Positions 9,058-17,031 of a stretch of 64,000 nt of DNA are shown one piece after another (within the stretch, counting starts at the first letter, position 1; every line of letters starts with the position of its first letter). The position numbers were made by a program, and so were the translations under genes. Below the pieces are notes generated by a model. That model worked only from the letters and a program-made list of their open reading frames with translations, did not search any database and was not told the DNA's origin. Source of the stretch: CAYTBN01 sp964436045 (GTDB lineage: Bacteria > Myxococcota_A > UBA796 > UBA9615 > CAYRNR01). The stretch spans positions 1-64,000 of the forward strand of contig CAYTBN010000024.1 of assembly GCA_964436045.1 (NCBI GenBank), in the 5' to 3' direction.

Positions 9058-9327
9058 ATGCACAGCAAGCTCGTGCTCCAGTCGATGTTCGACAACGGCT
9101 TCCTCGATCCCCAGTCGCACAACCCCGTCGACTACATCACCTACTGTCGGCGGGCTGCCGAGGAGATCGAGGCCGCCCTTGCCAAGCTCTCCGACCCAGG
9201 GGCCGTCGCCGAGGTGGTCGCGACGATGTTCGACAACGGCTTCTGTGACCGCACCCGCTTCTCCGACCCCTCCGAGTGGATCAGCTTCGCCACCCAGGCC
9301 TGCCAGGAACTCGGCGCCATCGGCTGA
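9058..9327 (+). CDS. Small internally duplicated protein, MFDNGF repeats
   Basis: An 89-residue protein made of two copies of one unit of about 35 residues: residues 6-41 and 52-88. Both contain the identical core MFDNGF, then a short polar loop, then a helix with aromatic residues (DYITYCRRAAEEIEAAL and EWISFATQACQELGAI). No signal peptide or membrane segment is present. I do not recognise the family. It starts 8 bases after the pentapeptide gene ends, with no obvious ribosome site of its own, so it is probably translated by coupling. The internal duplication with conservation argues that it is a real protein. Confidence 0.7.
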   Translation: MHSKLVLQSMFDNGFLDPQSHNPVDYITYCRRAAEEIEAALAKLSDPGAVAEVVATMFDNGFCDRTRFSDPSEWISFATQACQELGAIG

Positions 9328-9352
9328 CGATCCCGCGCCGTTGCGCGGATCG
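9328..9352. terminator. Bidirectional hairpin between convergent genes
   Basis: The 30-base gap between the two convergent stop codons holds an inverted repeat: left arm 9328-9338 (CGATCCCGCGC) and right arm 9343-9352 (GCGCGGATCG), loop CGTT, giving a 10-pair stem with one bulged C. No T-run follows on either strand, so it may act as a structural or Rho-assisted terminator. Confidence 0.5.
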
Positions 9353-9357
9353 GTGGC

Positions 9358-9813
9358 TCAACCAAGGGCGAGGCGGCGGTGTTCCGCCATGGTGCAGATG
9401 CCGGAGATGACCTCGATGCCGAGCTCCCGGGCGCGGGCCTCGGCGGGGGGGAACTCGGCGCCGGGTTGGAACCAGACCAGCTTGGCACCGATGACGGCGG
9501 CTTGCTCGACCACCGCCAGGGTCCGTTCGCCCGACACGAACAGATCGACGATCTCGACGGGGGGCGGGGTGGGGATCGACGCCAGGTCGGGGTAGGCCCG
9601 CAGACCGCCGATCTCGGCCGCCCGCGGGTGGACCGGGATGGCGGTGAAGCCGACCTCGGCCAGGTACAGCCCCACCTCGTTGCTCGGACGTGAGGATTTG
9701 GGGGACATGCCCACCACCGCCACCACGCGGGGTTGCCCCAGCCAGGCTCGAACCTGGTCGTCACGGCTCCGGTCGGGCATCGGGCAATGGGCACCGTCGG
9801 CGGGGTCGCTCAT
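9358..9813 (-). CDS. CoA-binding domain protein (YccU-like)
   Basis: A 151-residue soluble protein with a Rossmann-type CoA-binding domain. Hallmarks are VVAVVGMSPKSSRPSNEVGLYL near residues 30-51, GFTAIPVHPRA, the segment EIVDLFVSGE, and GAKLVWFQPGA with an NTxC-like end replaced by ISGICTMAEHRR. It matches the short YccU/CoA_binding_2 family of about 140 residues. These proteins are conserved but poorly understood and bind CoA or acyl-CoA in some members. The first ATG (9813) is used; an alternative Met at residue 12 would also leave the domain intact, and neither has a strong ribosome site. It is 16 bases downstream of the secreted Cys protein gene, possibly co-transcribed. Confidence 0.85.
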   Translation of the reverse strand: MSDPADGAHCPMPDRSRDDQVRAWLGQPRVVAVVGMSPKSSRPSNEVGLYLAEVGFTAIPVHPRAAEIGGLRAYPDLASIPTPPPVEIVDLFVSGERTLAVVEQAAVIGAKLVWFQPGAEFPPAEARARELGIEVISGICTMAEHRRLALG

Positions 9814-9829
9814 CGTCGAAGACCGAGGA

Positions 9830-10312
9830 TTACTCCTCGTCGTCCTCGTCGCTCATCCGCTCCATCTTGGTGCCCTCGTGCTTCTCGAGCCCCTTCTTCT
9901 TGGAGCTGCCCCCCGAGGAGTTCTCCTGGGCACCGGCCTCGCACGCGGCGAGCGACTCGTCGGCCAGCCCGTAGCAGGGTTCTCCGCTGATCTTGGCGAC
10001 GTGCTTCTGGTAGGCCGCGACCTTGGCCTGGCAATCGGTCAGCGCGTCACCGGTCAGCGCCGCGCCGCTCTCGTCCTCGCAGGTGGGCAGCACGATCTTC
10101 AGCCCCTCGTCGAGCACCCGCTGGAGGCAGGCGTCCAGGGCTTCCTGGTTGGCCTTGTCCATGCAGGGGGCCTTGACCTCCACCACCGCGGCGGGGTCGC
10201 CGGTCCCACCAGTTTCGTCGGTTCCGCTGCTCTCACCCGCCTCGCCCGCCATTGCGATGCCAGCGGTGATGACGGTCAGGGCGAAGACGGCAAAAAGAGC
10301 GGTTCGGATCAT
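9830..10312 (-). CDS. Secreted six-cysteine protein, unknown function
   Basis: A 160-residue protein with a signal peptide (MIRTALFAVFALTVITAGIAMAG, cleavage near AMA-GE). The mature chain has six cysteines (50, 62, 78, 94, 113, 124) in a helical region, suggesting three disulfides, flanked by a Gly/Ser/Thr-rich N-terminus and a charged C-terminus that ends in SDEDDEE. I recognise no family. Cysteine spacing and the helical content recall small periplasmic Cys-rich repeats, but no assignment is made. The ATG at 10312 has AGGAGG nine bases upstream, which decides the start against in-frame upstream Met codons. Confidence 0.7.
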   Translation of the reverse strand: MIRTALFAVFALTVITAGIAMAGEAGESSGTDETGGTGDPAAVVEVKAPCMDKANQEALDACLQRVLDEGLKIVLPTCEDESGAALTGDALTDCQAKVAAYQKHVAKISGEPCYGLADESLAACEAGAQENSSGGSSKKKGLEKHEGTKMERMSDEDDEE

Positions 10313-10340
10313 GCTTTTTCCTCCTCGAGATGCTGCACCC

Positions 10341-10369
10341 ATCGTCACCGGGCCCCCGGATGCTGTCAA
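10341..10369 (-). promoter_or_regulatory. Candidate promoter of the six-cysteine protein
   Basis: On the minus strand a perfect TTGACA (10369-10364) is followed after 17 bases by GACGAT (10346-10341; 3 of 6). It lies about 30 bases upstream of the start at 10312, in the 218-base divergent region shared with the radical SAM gene. On the plus strand a TTGACG at 10409-10414 with TATTCG 16 bases on is a weaker candidate for the other gene. Confidence 0.4.
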
Positions 10370-10530
10370 TAGCGGGGCGCACATCCCGCCCCTGTTGTGG
10401 ATGGAGGTTTGACGGCGCGACCCCCGCGGTTATTCGACCCGCGGGAACTGGTCTCGTTCCGATGGTGACGAAAGGGGCCGCTCGTGGCATGTTGGGAGGC
10501 TCGCGAACCCCGAGCAACGAGGGCCACGAC

Positions 10531-11949
10531 GTGCGTATCCTGACCATTTATCTCAACCGGTTGATCTGGCCCGAGCCCGCGCCTCCCATCGGCGCCGCGT
10601 GGGTGGCCGAGGGGCTGCGCCGCGACGGTCACGAGGTCCGGCTGCTCGACCTGATGTTCGCCGACGATCCGGGGGCAGCCATCGACGGCGCGCTGGCGGA
10701 CTTCGATCCAGAGCTGATCGCCCTGTCGATCCGCAACATTGACTCCACCTGGATGGCGTCGCCGGCCTGGTCGATCCCCGCGGCCCGCGATCTCGTGCAG
10801 CGGGTCACGGGCCAGACCGACGCGCCGGTCCTGCTCGGCGGTGCCGGCCCCTCGCTGGTGGCCGAGGAGACCCTCAAGGCCCTGGGCCTGGGCGTGGCAG
10901 TGGTGGGAGAGGGGGAGCTCGTGGCACCCCGGCTGGTGCGGGCGATGGCCGCGGGCACGTCCCTGGACGGCCTGCCGGGCGTCGTGCGGCCCGGCCTGCC
11001 CCAGCTGCCGCCGGCCCACCGGGAGATCTGGGACCACTTCGCGCCGGCCCACGACCTGGTGAACTACGAGGACTACGTGGCCCTCGGCGGTGGTTGCGGC
11101 GTGCAGACCAAGCGGGGCTGCGCATTCTCGTGCATCTACTGCAACTACCCGATCCTGGAGGGGCGGGAGTACCGGCGGCGCAACCCCGAGCGTATCGCCG
11201 ACGAGTTCGAAGCGGTGATGCGTGACCAGGGGATCGTGGATTTTGGCTTCACCGACAGCGTGTTCTCGTTTCCCCGCGACCACGCCCGCGAGGTGTGTGA
11301 GGCCATCGAACGGCGGCAGATGGGCGCGAAATGGACCGCGTACGTCAACCCCGCCGATGTCCAGGAGGATCTGGTCGCGGCGATGGCCCGCTCGGGTTGC
11401 CACGCGGTGGAGCTGGGCGTGGACGTGGCCGACGAAGAGATGCTGGCTCGCACCAAGAAGGGGTTCGGCCTGACGGCGCTGGAGCAAACGGTGCGGCTGC
11501 TCCACGACCACGGGATCGCCATCGGCGCCTATGCGTTGCTGGGCGGCCCCGGCGAGACCCGGGCCTCGGCCGAGCGGACGCTCGCCTTCCTCGACGGCTT
11601 GCCCCAGGTCGACGCGGTGGTGTTCACCGTCGGCATGCGGGTCTACCCCGGGACCGAGCTGGAAACCCTGGCCCGCGCCGAGGGCCAGGTGGCCGATGAC
11701 GATCCGCTGCTGGAACCCCGGTTCTACGTGTCGCCCGAGCTGAGCGAGCGGGACCTGGAGGAGCTGGTCGGCGAGATCCGCGGCCGCGACCGCTGGCTGG
11801 CGCCCGAAGACCTGCTGGATGAGGACGACGCCTTCCTGCACTGGGCGGTGCGCAAGTTCCGGCCCCGGCCGATCTGGCGAATGGCGGAGATGACCGCCAA
11901 GCTCCGGAGGCGGAACCGGGAGCGGAAAAGCCAGCCGTCGAAGAAGTAG
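10531..11949 (+). CDS. B12-binding-domain radical SAM protein
   Basis: A 472-residue enzyme with an N-terminal cobalamin-binding-like alpha/beta domain (about residues 1-150; the DxHxxG base-off motif is not evident) and a radical SAM barrel. The cluster motif CAFSCIYC (Cys197, Cys201, Cys204) binds the 4Fe-4S cluster that cleaves S-adenosylmethionine. Downstream motifs include GFTDSVFSFP and GAYALLGGPGET, typical of class B/Elp3-like radical SAM proteins. The GTG at 10531 is chosen because CGAGGG lies 7 bases upstream and the B12 fold begins at once (MRILTIYLNRL). The substrate is unknown; relatives are methyltransferases or lipid-modifying enzymes. It ends 4 bases from the convergent next gene. 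Confidence 0.85.
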   Translation: MRILTIYLNRLIWPEPAPPIGAAWVAEGLRRDGHEVRLLDLMFADDPGAAIDGALADFDPELIALSIRNIDSTWMASPAWSIPAARDLVQRVTGQTDAPVLLGGAGPSLVAEETLKALGLGVAVVGEGELVAPRLVRAMAAGTSLDGLPGVVRPGLPQLPPAHREIWDHFAPAHDLVNYEDYVALGGGCGVQTKRGCAFSCIYCNYPILEGREYRRRNPERIADEFEAVMRDQGIVDFGFTDSVFSFPRDHAREVCEAIERRQMGAKWTAYVNPADVQEDLVAAMARSGCHAVELGVDVADEEMLARTKKGFGLTALEQTVRLLHDHGIAIGAYALLGGPGETRASAERTLAFLDGLPQVDAVVFTVGMRVYPGTELETLARAEGQVADDDPLLEPRFYVSPELSERDLEELVGEIRGRDRWLAPEDLLDEDDAFLHWAVRKFRPRPIWRMAEMTAKLRRRNRERKSQPSKK

Positions 11950-11953
11950 AAGA

Positions 11954-12997
11954 CTACTCGGTCTCGGTCCCGGGCTCGGCCTCGGTCTCGGCCTCGGTCT
12001 CGGTCTCGGTCTCGGCCTCGGTCTCGGTCTCGGTCTCGGTCTCGGCCTCGGTCTCCGGTTCCGGCTCCGGCTCCGGCGGCGGCTCGCCCACCTTCAGCGT
12101 CGCTTTCATCCCCCCAGGCTGCTCCTGGGGTACGTGCAGCAGGAAGTAGGTGATCGACGGCTGGTGGCGCAGCACGAACAGCCGCTGGCCCTCCATGTCG
12201 ACCGGGAGATCCGCTTCCACCACGGATTCCCCTTCGGCGTCCAGGGCCGGGACCTGATCCGCGGCCAGCTTCGCCAGGCTCATCCGCCCGCTCAGCACTC
12301 CGTAGACGATGGGACCCTTGTAGTCGGTCACCAGCTCCAGCGGGAGCACGCGGGCGTCCATCTCCGGGAAATTGAAGGTCTGGATCGCACCGGGCGCCAG
12401 CTCGAGTTCGATGTCCGTGCCGGGTTGCACCCCGATGGAGATCCGCGACAGGACGTCCTGGCTCAGATGGGTCCGAGGCGGCACCTGCTCCGGCGCGCGC
12501 TGGTCGTACCACAGCACGCTGTAGCCCTCGATCCGGGGCAACGCATAGCTGAGGGTCTCGACCTGGAACACGATCATCTCCCGCGTCTCCTCCGTATCGA
12601 GGACCACGTCGGTCCACATGTACTCCCGCCGCTTGCGGTAGATCAGCGTCAGCGTGAGCACGTCACCCTCTTCGAGGAACGCGAGCAGATCCCGGGAGTT
12701 GTCGTTGAGTTCCAGCACCGCCACCGCCCGGGTGCGGCCGGACTCCAGCCCGGTCAGCTCGAACGCCGCCCAGGCGTCGGGTGGATAGGCCTCGGTGAGG
12801 TCTCCTTCCTCGAAGCCAACTCCCCAGAATTCGATATCTCGCGCCAGATAGCGGGTGTCCTCGCCGGGCACCTCGAAGAACAGACGCTTGGCTGCCGAGA
12901 TTCGCAGCTCTTCGCGCAGGTCCAGGGGTGCCTCCCCGGCGAGCGCGCTGGTCCCCCCCATCAGGCACAGCAACAACGGCACGTACAGCGAACGCAT
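11954..12997 (-). CDS. Secreted protein with Glu/Thr-repeat tail
   Basis: A 347-residue exported protein with a signal peptide (MRSLYVPLLLCLMGGTSALAGE). The mature chain is mostly beta strand with no family I recognise. From about residue 300 the chain becomes low complexity: PPPEPEPEPETEAETETETE and on to the end, encoded by hexanucleotide repeats. The start has GGGAGG seven bases upstream. The acidic tail may be a spacer or a surface-exposed polyanion. It lies downstream of the lipoprotein pair on the same strand after an 79-base gap and may be expressed with it. Confidence 0.65.
   Translation of the reverse strand: MRSLYVPLLLCLMGGTSALAGEAPLDLREELRISAAKRLFFEVPGEDTRYLARDIEFWGVGFEEGDLTEAYPPDAWAAFELTGLESGRTRAVAVLELNDNSRDLLAFLEEGDVLTLTLIYRKRREYMWTDVVLDTEETREMIVFQVETLSYALPRIEGYSVLWYDQRAPEQVPPRTHLSQDVLSRISIGVQPGTDIELELAPGAIQTFNFPEMDARVLPLELVTDYKGPIVYGVLSGRMSLAKLAADQVPALDAEGESVVEADLPVDMEGQRLFVLRHQPSITYFLLHVPQEQPGGMKATLKVGEPPPEPEPEPETEAETETETETEAETETETEAETEAEPGTETE
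11957..12055. repeat. Hexanucleotide coding repeat (Glu-Thr / Glu-Ala)
   Basis: About sixteen tandem units of GTCTCG or GCCTCG on the plus strand, read on the minus strand as Glu-Thr and Glu-Ala dipeptides. A unit of six keeps the frame whatever the copy number, so length change would alter only the tail length. Confidence 0.85.
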
Positions 12998-13076
12998 GAC
13001 CGACCTCCCAGCGCGATCCTATCCGGGCCGGGCGGCGAGGCCAAGGAAGGGGGGAGGGGAGGGTGGTGGAGTGGGC

Positions 13077-14291
13077 CTACTCGAACTGGACTCCGTCCAG
13101 CAGTGCGTCGATCTGGGCCGCCGCGGCGTCCACCGCCGCCGCATCGCCGGACGTGACCACCATCGCCAGGTGGTCCAGCCCGTCCAGCCGGACCATGGTC
13201 CACAGGGCCTCGCTGCCCTCGGCGACCACGCGCAGCTGGCGCCCGGCCACCGCTCGCCCGCCGGGGGTGGTGCGGGCGATCTCCGAGATGGCGGCCGGAG
13301 TGCCCTCGGCCGCCAGATCGGCGGCGGCCTTGCCGACCTCCTCTTCGAACATCGCCGCCGCTCCGTCGGCGCCCACGCCGGGTGCCAGCTTGAGGCCGAA
13401 GAAGGTGGACGCGCCCGGAGGCATCAGCACCATCTGGATCGTCGAATCGGTGGGCGAATCGCCCATGGCGGACCAGCCCGTGGGCACGCCCAGCGCCACC
13501 CCGCCCATGCGGAACACGTCGTTCTCGGTCTGGGCGGCGATCCACTCCTCGCGGTAGCCCTCCGCGCCGGTGTCCACGCCGAGCATGGTGCCCAGTCCGC
13601 GCATCATCGAGCCAGCCTCGCCGACTCCCTCGAGCCCCTCGCCGACTCCCTCGAGCCCCTCGCCGAGGGCGGCGAGCCCCTCGCCCAGCCCGGCCATCAT
13701 CCCCTCCAGCCCGGCCGCATCGGCGGTCGCGGCGAGCTGCGAGTCGGGGTTGATCGCGGGCGGATCCAGCACGTCCACGGCGCGCTTGCCCTTGAGCTCG
13801 ATGGAGTAGGCGCCCACCTCCGCGTCGGGGCCGGCGTCGCCGATCACCATGGCGACCCAGCCGCTCTTGGTCTTCTTGGGGACCTCGACGGTGAGCTGGA
13901 TGGGGTAGATGTGTTTGTCAGCGGGTACCTGGTGCTCGGCGGTGGTGAAGCCCCACCAGACCGCGTCGTCCAGGTCGTAGACCCAGTCGCACTGGATGGC
14001 GATGCCCGGCAGGGGCTGGGCGCGCCGCTCGAGGACCTGGCCGGGGATCTGGTAGGTCAGGTCGACCAGGTCCCAGCCCGTGGGCAGCGCGACGGCCAGC
14101 TTGGAGGACGCACTGCCGGCGTCGTCGGCCGTGTTGTCCACCTCGACGTCGATATCCAGGATCGCGATGTTCTTCTTGAACGAGGCCACCTTCACCGAGC
14201 GGATCTTGATGGTGGGGCAACCGACGATCAGGACGCCTGCGACCAGTACGAGGACCAGCGCGGCGATGGGATGGTTGAGCCGACGCATCAT
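13077..14291 (-). CDS. Lipoprotein, unknown function, with LGEGLEGVGE repeats
   Basis: A 404-residue lipoprotein: lipobox LIVGC (Cys25) then PTIKIRSVKVASFKK. Residues 26-170 look like a LEA/WHy-like beta domain (IAILDIDVEVDNTADDAGSA; the pattern of a periplasmic immunoglobulin-like fold is inference). The centre holds a Gly/Glu/Leu repeat (LGEGLAALGEGLEGVGEGLE), followed by a C-terminal domain with GVALGVPTGWSAMG. I do not recognise a family. It overlaps the upstream lipoprotein gene by 4 bases (ATGA), and both mature proteins begin with a similar CxxIKI segment, so they are probably a functional pair in the outer membrane or periplasm. Confidence 0.7.
   Translation of the reverse strand: MMRRLNHPIAALVLVLVAGVLIVGCPTIKIRSVKVASFKKNIAILDIDVEVDNTADDAGSASSKLAVALPTGWDLVDLTYQIPGQVLERRAQPLPGIAIQCDWVYDLDDAVWWGFTTAEHQVPADKHIYPIQLTVEVPKKTKSGWVAMVIGDAGPDAEVGAYSIELKGKRAVDVLDPPAINPDSQLAATADAAGLEGMMAGLGEGLAALGEGLEGVGEGLEGVGEAGSMMRGLGTMLGVDTGAEGYREEWIAAQTENDVFRMGGVALGVPTGWSAMGDSPTDSTIQMVLMPPGASTFFGLKLAPGVGADGAAAMFEEEVGKAAADLAAEGTPAAISEIARTTPGGRAVAGRQLRVVAEGSEALWTMVRLDGLDHLAMVVTSGDAAAVDAAAAQIDALLDGVQFE
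13617..13679. repeat. Three 21-base tandem repeats inside lipoprotein gene
   Basis: Units at 13617-13637 and 13638-13658 are identical and the one at 13659-13679 is diverged. On the minus strand each codes for a seven-residue Gly/Glu/Leu/Val unit (GEGLEGV). The exact match of two units suggests recent duplication. Confidence 0.8.
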
Positions 14292-14932
14292 GCGGCCTCC
14301 TTCGCGACCGGGACCTCGTCCGGCACGACCCGCACCAGCGCCTTGTCAGCGCCGACGACCAGCTGCAACTGCGTCGGTCTTGCGGGGTCGGGCTCCGAGG
14401 CGATGTCGTCCAGGTAGCCCAGAGCGACCAGCAGATCGCTGGTTCCGGTGGGTACGCCGGTCATGTCCATCTCCAGCGCCAGCTGGTGGTCGCGGGTGGT
14501 GTCCACGCGGTCGAGCATGGCGTGAAGGGCGACCCAGTGCTGGCCTGCTGGGAGGGGAAACTCACGGGCGTAGACCTGGGCGATCTGGGGAGAGAGCCCC
14601 ATCGCCCGCGCACCATCGGCGCCCACCATCGCCTCCTCGCCGACGATCCTGCCACCGGTCACACCGATGCCGTCCGGCACCACTGCGGCCAGGTAGCAGG
14701 CCTGGTTGGTTTGCTCCGCAGGCAGGTCCATGGCCTCTTCGCCCTCGGCCTGCTCCTGCTGCTCGATGGCGATCGCCACGTCGAGCCGCACGGTCAGCCC
14801 CCCACCAGCCACCGGACCGTTGACCACCGAGGCGCCGACGATCTTGATCTCCACGCACGAGAGGGACGCCAGCGAGAGCAGCGGAACCACGATCCCCCAC
14901 GACAGCCAGCGGGCCCAGCTACGCGTTGTCAT
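14288..14932 (-). CDS. Lipoprotein, unknown function (pairs with 13077-14291)
   Basis: A 214-residue lipoprotein with lipobox SLSC (Cys26) followed by VEIKIVGASVVNG. The rest is predicted beta-rich with no recognised motif; two segments (AEQTNQACYLAAVVPDG and AREFPLPAGQHWVALHAML) look like strands of an immunoglobulin-like sandwich. AAGGAGA lies seven bases before the ATG. It is the first gene of a two-gene unit with the LGEGLEGVGE lipoprotein and is divergent from the acyl-CoA dehydrogenase. No homologue known to me. Confidence 0.65.
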   Translation of the reverse strand: MTTRSWARWLSWGIVVPLLSLASLSCVEIKIVGASVVNGPVAGGGLTVRLDVAIAIEQQEQAEGEEAMDLPAEQTNQACYLAAVVPDGIGVTGGRIVGEEAMVGADGARAMGLSPQIAQVYAREFPLPAGQHWVALHAMLDRVDTTRDHQLALEMDMTGVPTGTSDLLVALGYLDDIASEPDPARPTQLQLVVGADKALVRVVPDEVPVAKEAA

Positions 14933-15012
14933 TCGGTCTCCTTCCCCCTCGGTCGCAGCGACATTTGCGCCAAGAGTGCGCCGACGGTAGCATGTTTCGC
15001 CTGGCGGCCGCC

Positions 15013-15030
15013 AATGAGTGAGGGCTCATT
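15013..15030. promoter_or_regulatory. Candidate operator upstream of acyl-CoA dehydrogenase
   Basis: An inverted repeat AATGAG-N6-CTCATT (15013-15018 and 15025-15030), followed by CA, giving a right half CTCATTCA. This resembles the TGAATGA/TCATTCA type of site bound by TetR-family fatty-acid regulators such as Bacillus FadR. It lies 27 bases before the start of a fatty-acid gene. No regulator gene is in the window. Confidence 0.4.
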
Positions 15031-15056
15031 CAGGGGCCCGCGAGAAGGGGGAAACG

Positions 15057-16898
15057 ATGGCCGATTTCCGGGTTGACGAACGCGACACGATGTTTGCTCT
15101 GTTCGAGTGGCTGGACATGGATCCGCTCCTCGGCCTGGAGCGATACGCGGCCTACGACCGCGAGACCCTGGAGATGGTGATCCGCGAGGCGGCCCGATTC
15201 ATGGTCGAGCAGGTCGCCCCGGTCAACAAGGCATCGGACGAGGAGGGTGCGACCTTCGAGGACGGCAAGGTCCGGTTCCCGGCCGCGTTCTACGATCTCG
15301 CGCCCAAGTTCGCCGAGGCGGGCTGGTGGGCGCCGATCCGCGACATGGAGTACGGCGGGATGGGGCTGCCGGAGCCCGTGGCCTTCGCGATCAACGAGTT
15401 CATCGACGGCGCCTGCTCGTCCTTCGGGTTGATCTCGATGCTGACCTCGGGTGCCGCTCACCTGATCCAGGCCTTCGGCACCGAGGAGCTCAAGGCCCAG
15501 TACGTCGAGAAGATGTACACCGGCCAGTGGGGCGGCACCATGTGCCTGACCGAGCCGCAAGCCGGCTCCAACGTGGGCGCGCTGTCTACAAAGGCGACGC
15601 CCGTGGGCGATCACTACCTGATCGAAGGCACCAAGATATTCATCACCAACGCCGAGCACGACCTGCTGCCGAATATCGCCCACGCGGTGATCGCGCGCGT
15701 CGAGGGCGAGCCTGCTGGCAGCCGCGGCATCAGCCTGTTCCTGGTGCCCAAGTACCGGCTCGACGACGACGGCGAGCCGGGCGAGTTCAACAACGTCCGC
15801 TGCGCCAACATCGAGCACAAGATGGGGATCCACGGCTCGCCGACCTGCCTGATGAACTTCGGCGACGGTGGCGAGACCCACGGGTACCTGCTCGGCGACG
15901 TCAACAGGGGCCTGGCCTGCATGTTCCAGATGATGAACGAGGCCCGCATCGAGACCGGCATGAACGGCCACTCGCTGGCCGCGGCGGCGTACCACGCGTC
16001 CGTGGACTACGCCCGCGAGCGGGGCCAGGGGATGTCCCTGCGGGGATCGCCCGCCGACGTGGGCGGCCAGGTCGCGATCCTCGACCACCCGGACGTCCGC
16101 CGGATGCTGATGGAGATGAAGGCCTACGTGGAGGGCATGCGTGCCCTGTTGCTGTTCACCGGCTACCACGAGGATCTGGGCAAGCACATGCCCGAGGGCG
16201 AGGAGCGCCAGGATCACCTGGACCTGGTGGAGGCGCTGGTTCCGCTGTGCAAGGCGTTCTGTACCGACGCGGGCTTCCGGGTCTGTGACCAGGCGGTGCA
16301 GGTCCATGGCGGCTACGGCTACTGCTCCGAGTACCCGGTCGAACAGTACCTGCGCGACGTCAAGATTTACGCGATCGTCGAGGGCACCAACGGCATCCAG
16401 GCCCTGGATCTGGTGGGCCGCAAGCTGAGGATCCGCGGCGGAGCGCCTGCGCGGGCGCTGCTGGGGCGGCTCGGCCAGGGGGTGTCCCGGGTCGTCGAGG
16501 ACGGGCGGCTCGGGGATGTGGGTGACCGGATCATGGGGGCCAACAAGACGTTGGTCGAGGTGACCGGTACGTTGGCCATGCGTGGTCAGGAGGACCCGCT
16601 GTTCGCGGTGATCAACGCCACGCCCTACCTGGAGCTCATGTCCCGGGTGGTGATCGGCGTGCTGCTGGCCGAGCAGGCGCTGGTTGCCCAAGATGCGCTG
16701 GACACGTTGTGGGCCGACGAGGGCTGCGGGGACGACGCCGCGAAGAGAGCGCTGCTGGACCGCAGCGACAAGGCGGTCTTCTACCACAACAAGGTCCAGA
16801 CGGCCGGCTACTTCGCCCGTCGCCTGCTGCCCAGGGTCGGCTCCCTCCGGGACGAGATCCTGGCCGACGACCGCTCCCTGCTCGACGCGGTTCTCTAG
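15057..16898 (+). CDS. Acyl-CoA dehydrogenase, long (about 610 aa) form
   Basis: A 613-residue FAD-dependent acyl-CoA dehydrogenase that introduces the alpha-beta double bond in beta-oxidation. It shows the N-terminal helical, central beta (MCLTEPQAGSNVG, FITNAEHDLL) and C-terminal helical domains, the FAD/CoA motif VQVHGGYGYCSEYPVEQYLRD (split), and the catalytic base Glu442 in YAIVEGTNGIQ. It has an extra C-terminal extension of about 130 residues as in the 600-residue class that includes DmdC and related enzymes. The start is the ATG at 15057 with AGAAGGGGG upstream. It stands alone, divergent from the lipoprotein pair and behind a possible fatty-acid operator. Chain-length specificity cannot be read. 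Confidence 0.93.
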   Translation: MADFRVDERDTMFALFEWLDMDPLLGLERYAAYDRETLEMVIREAARFMVEQVAPVNKASDEEGATFEDGKVRFPAAFYDLAPKFAEAGWWAPIRDMEYGGMGLPEPVAFAINEFIDGACSSFGLISMLTSGAAHLIQAFGTEELKAQYVEKMYTGQWGGTMCLTEPQAGSNVGALSTKATPVGDHYLIEGTKIFITNAEHDLLPNIAHAVIARVEGEPAGSRGISLFLVPKYRLDDDGEPGEFNNVRCANIEHKMGIHGSPTCLMNFGDGGETHGYLLGDVNRGLACMFQMMNEARIETGMNGHSLAAAAYHASVDYARERGQGMSLRGSPADVGGQVAILDHPDVRRMLMEMKAYVEGMRALLLFTGYHEDLGKHMPEGEERQDHLDLVEALVPLCKAFCTDAGFRVCDQAVQVHGGYGYCSEYPVEQYLRDVKIYAIVEGTNGIQALDLVGRKLRIRGGAPARALLGRLGQGVSRVVEDGRLGDVGDRIMGANKTLVEVTGTLAMRGQEDPLFAVINATPYLELMSRVVIGVLLAEQALVAQDALDTLWADEGCGDDAAKRALLDRSDKAVFYHNKVQTAGYFARRLLPRVGSLRDEILADDRSLLDAVL

Positions 16899-16931
16899 CG
16901 CCGGGCTCCGCGGTTGGAGCGAACGCGGCGC
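16898..16931. terminator. Hairpin after acyl-CoA dehydrogenase gene
   Basis: Outer arms GCGCCG (16898-16903) and CGGCGC (16926-16931) enclose a second stem GCTCC/GGAGC (16905-16909, 16916-16920). It begins at the stop codon, within a 133-base gap between convergent genes. No T-run is seen, so termination is uncertain. The rest of that gap shows no feature. Confidence 0.35.
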
Positions 16932-17031
16932 AACGTGAGGCCCACTTCGCCCAACGCCGAGTCGTAGGCGTACATCTCGCCAAGGACGGTCCAGGCATCG
17001 TCCGCGGCAATGCCCGATGCGATCTGAGAGG

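Noticed and set aside
15030..16787. Long open frame on the minus strand opposite the acyl-CoA dehydrogenase; similar ones lie opposite most genes (for example 5137-6516 and 11954-side frames)
   Set aside because: They are antisense shadows caused by high GC third positions; composition is His/Arg/Gly/Val-rich without domains, and the opposite strand has a clear enzyme.
16895..17031. A short minus-strand frame ending in an Arg-rich tail after the EamA gene
   Set aside because: No start codon with a ribosome site, and the EamA protein ends normally; a frameshifted remnant cannot be shown.
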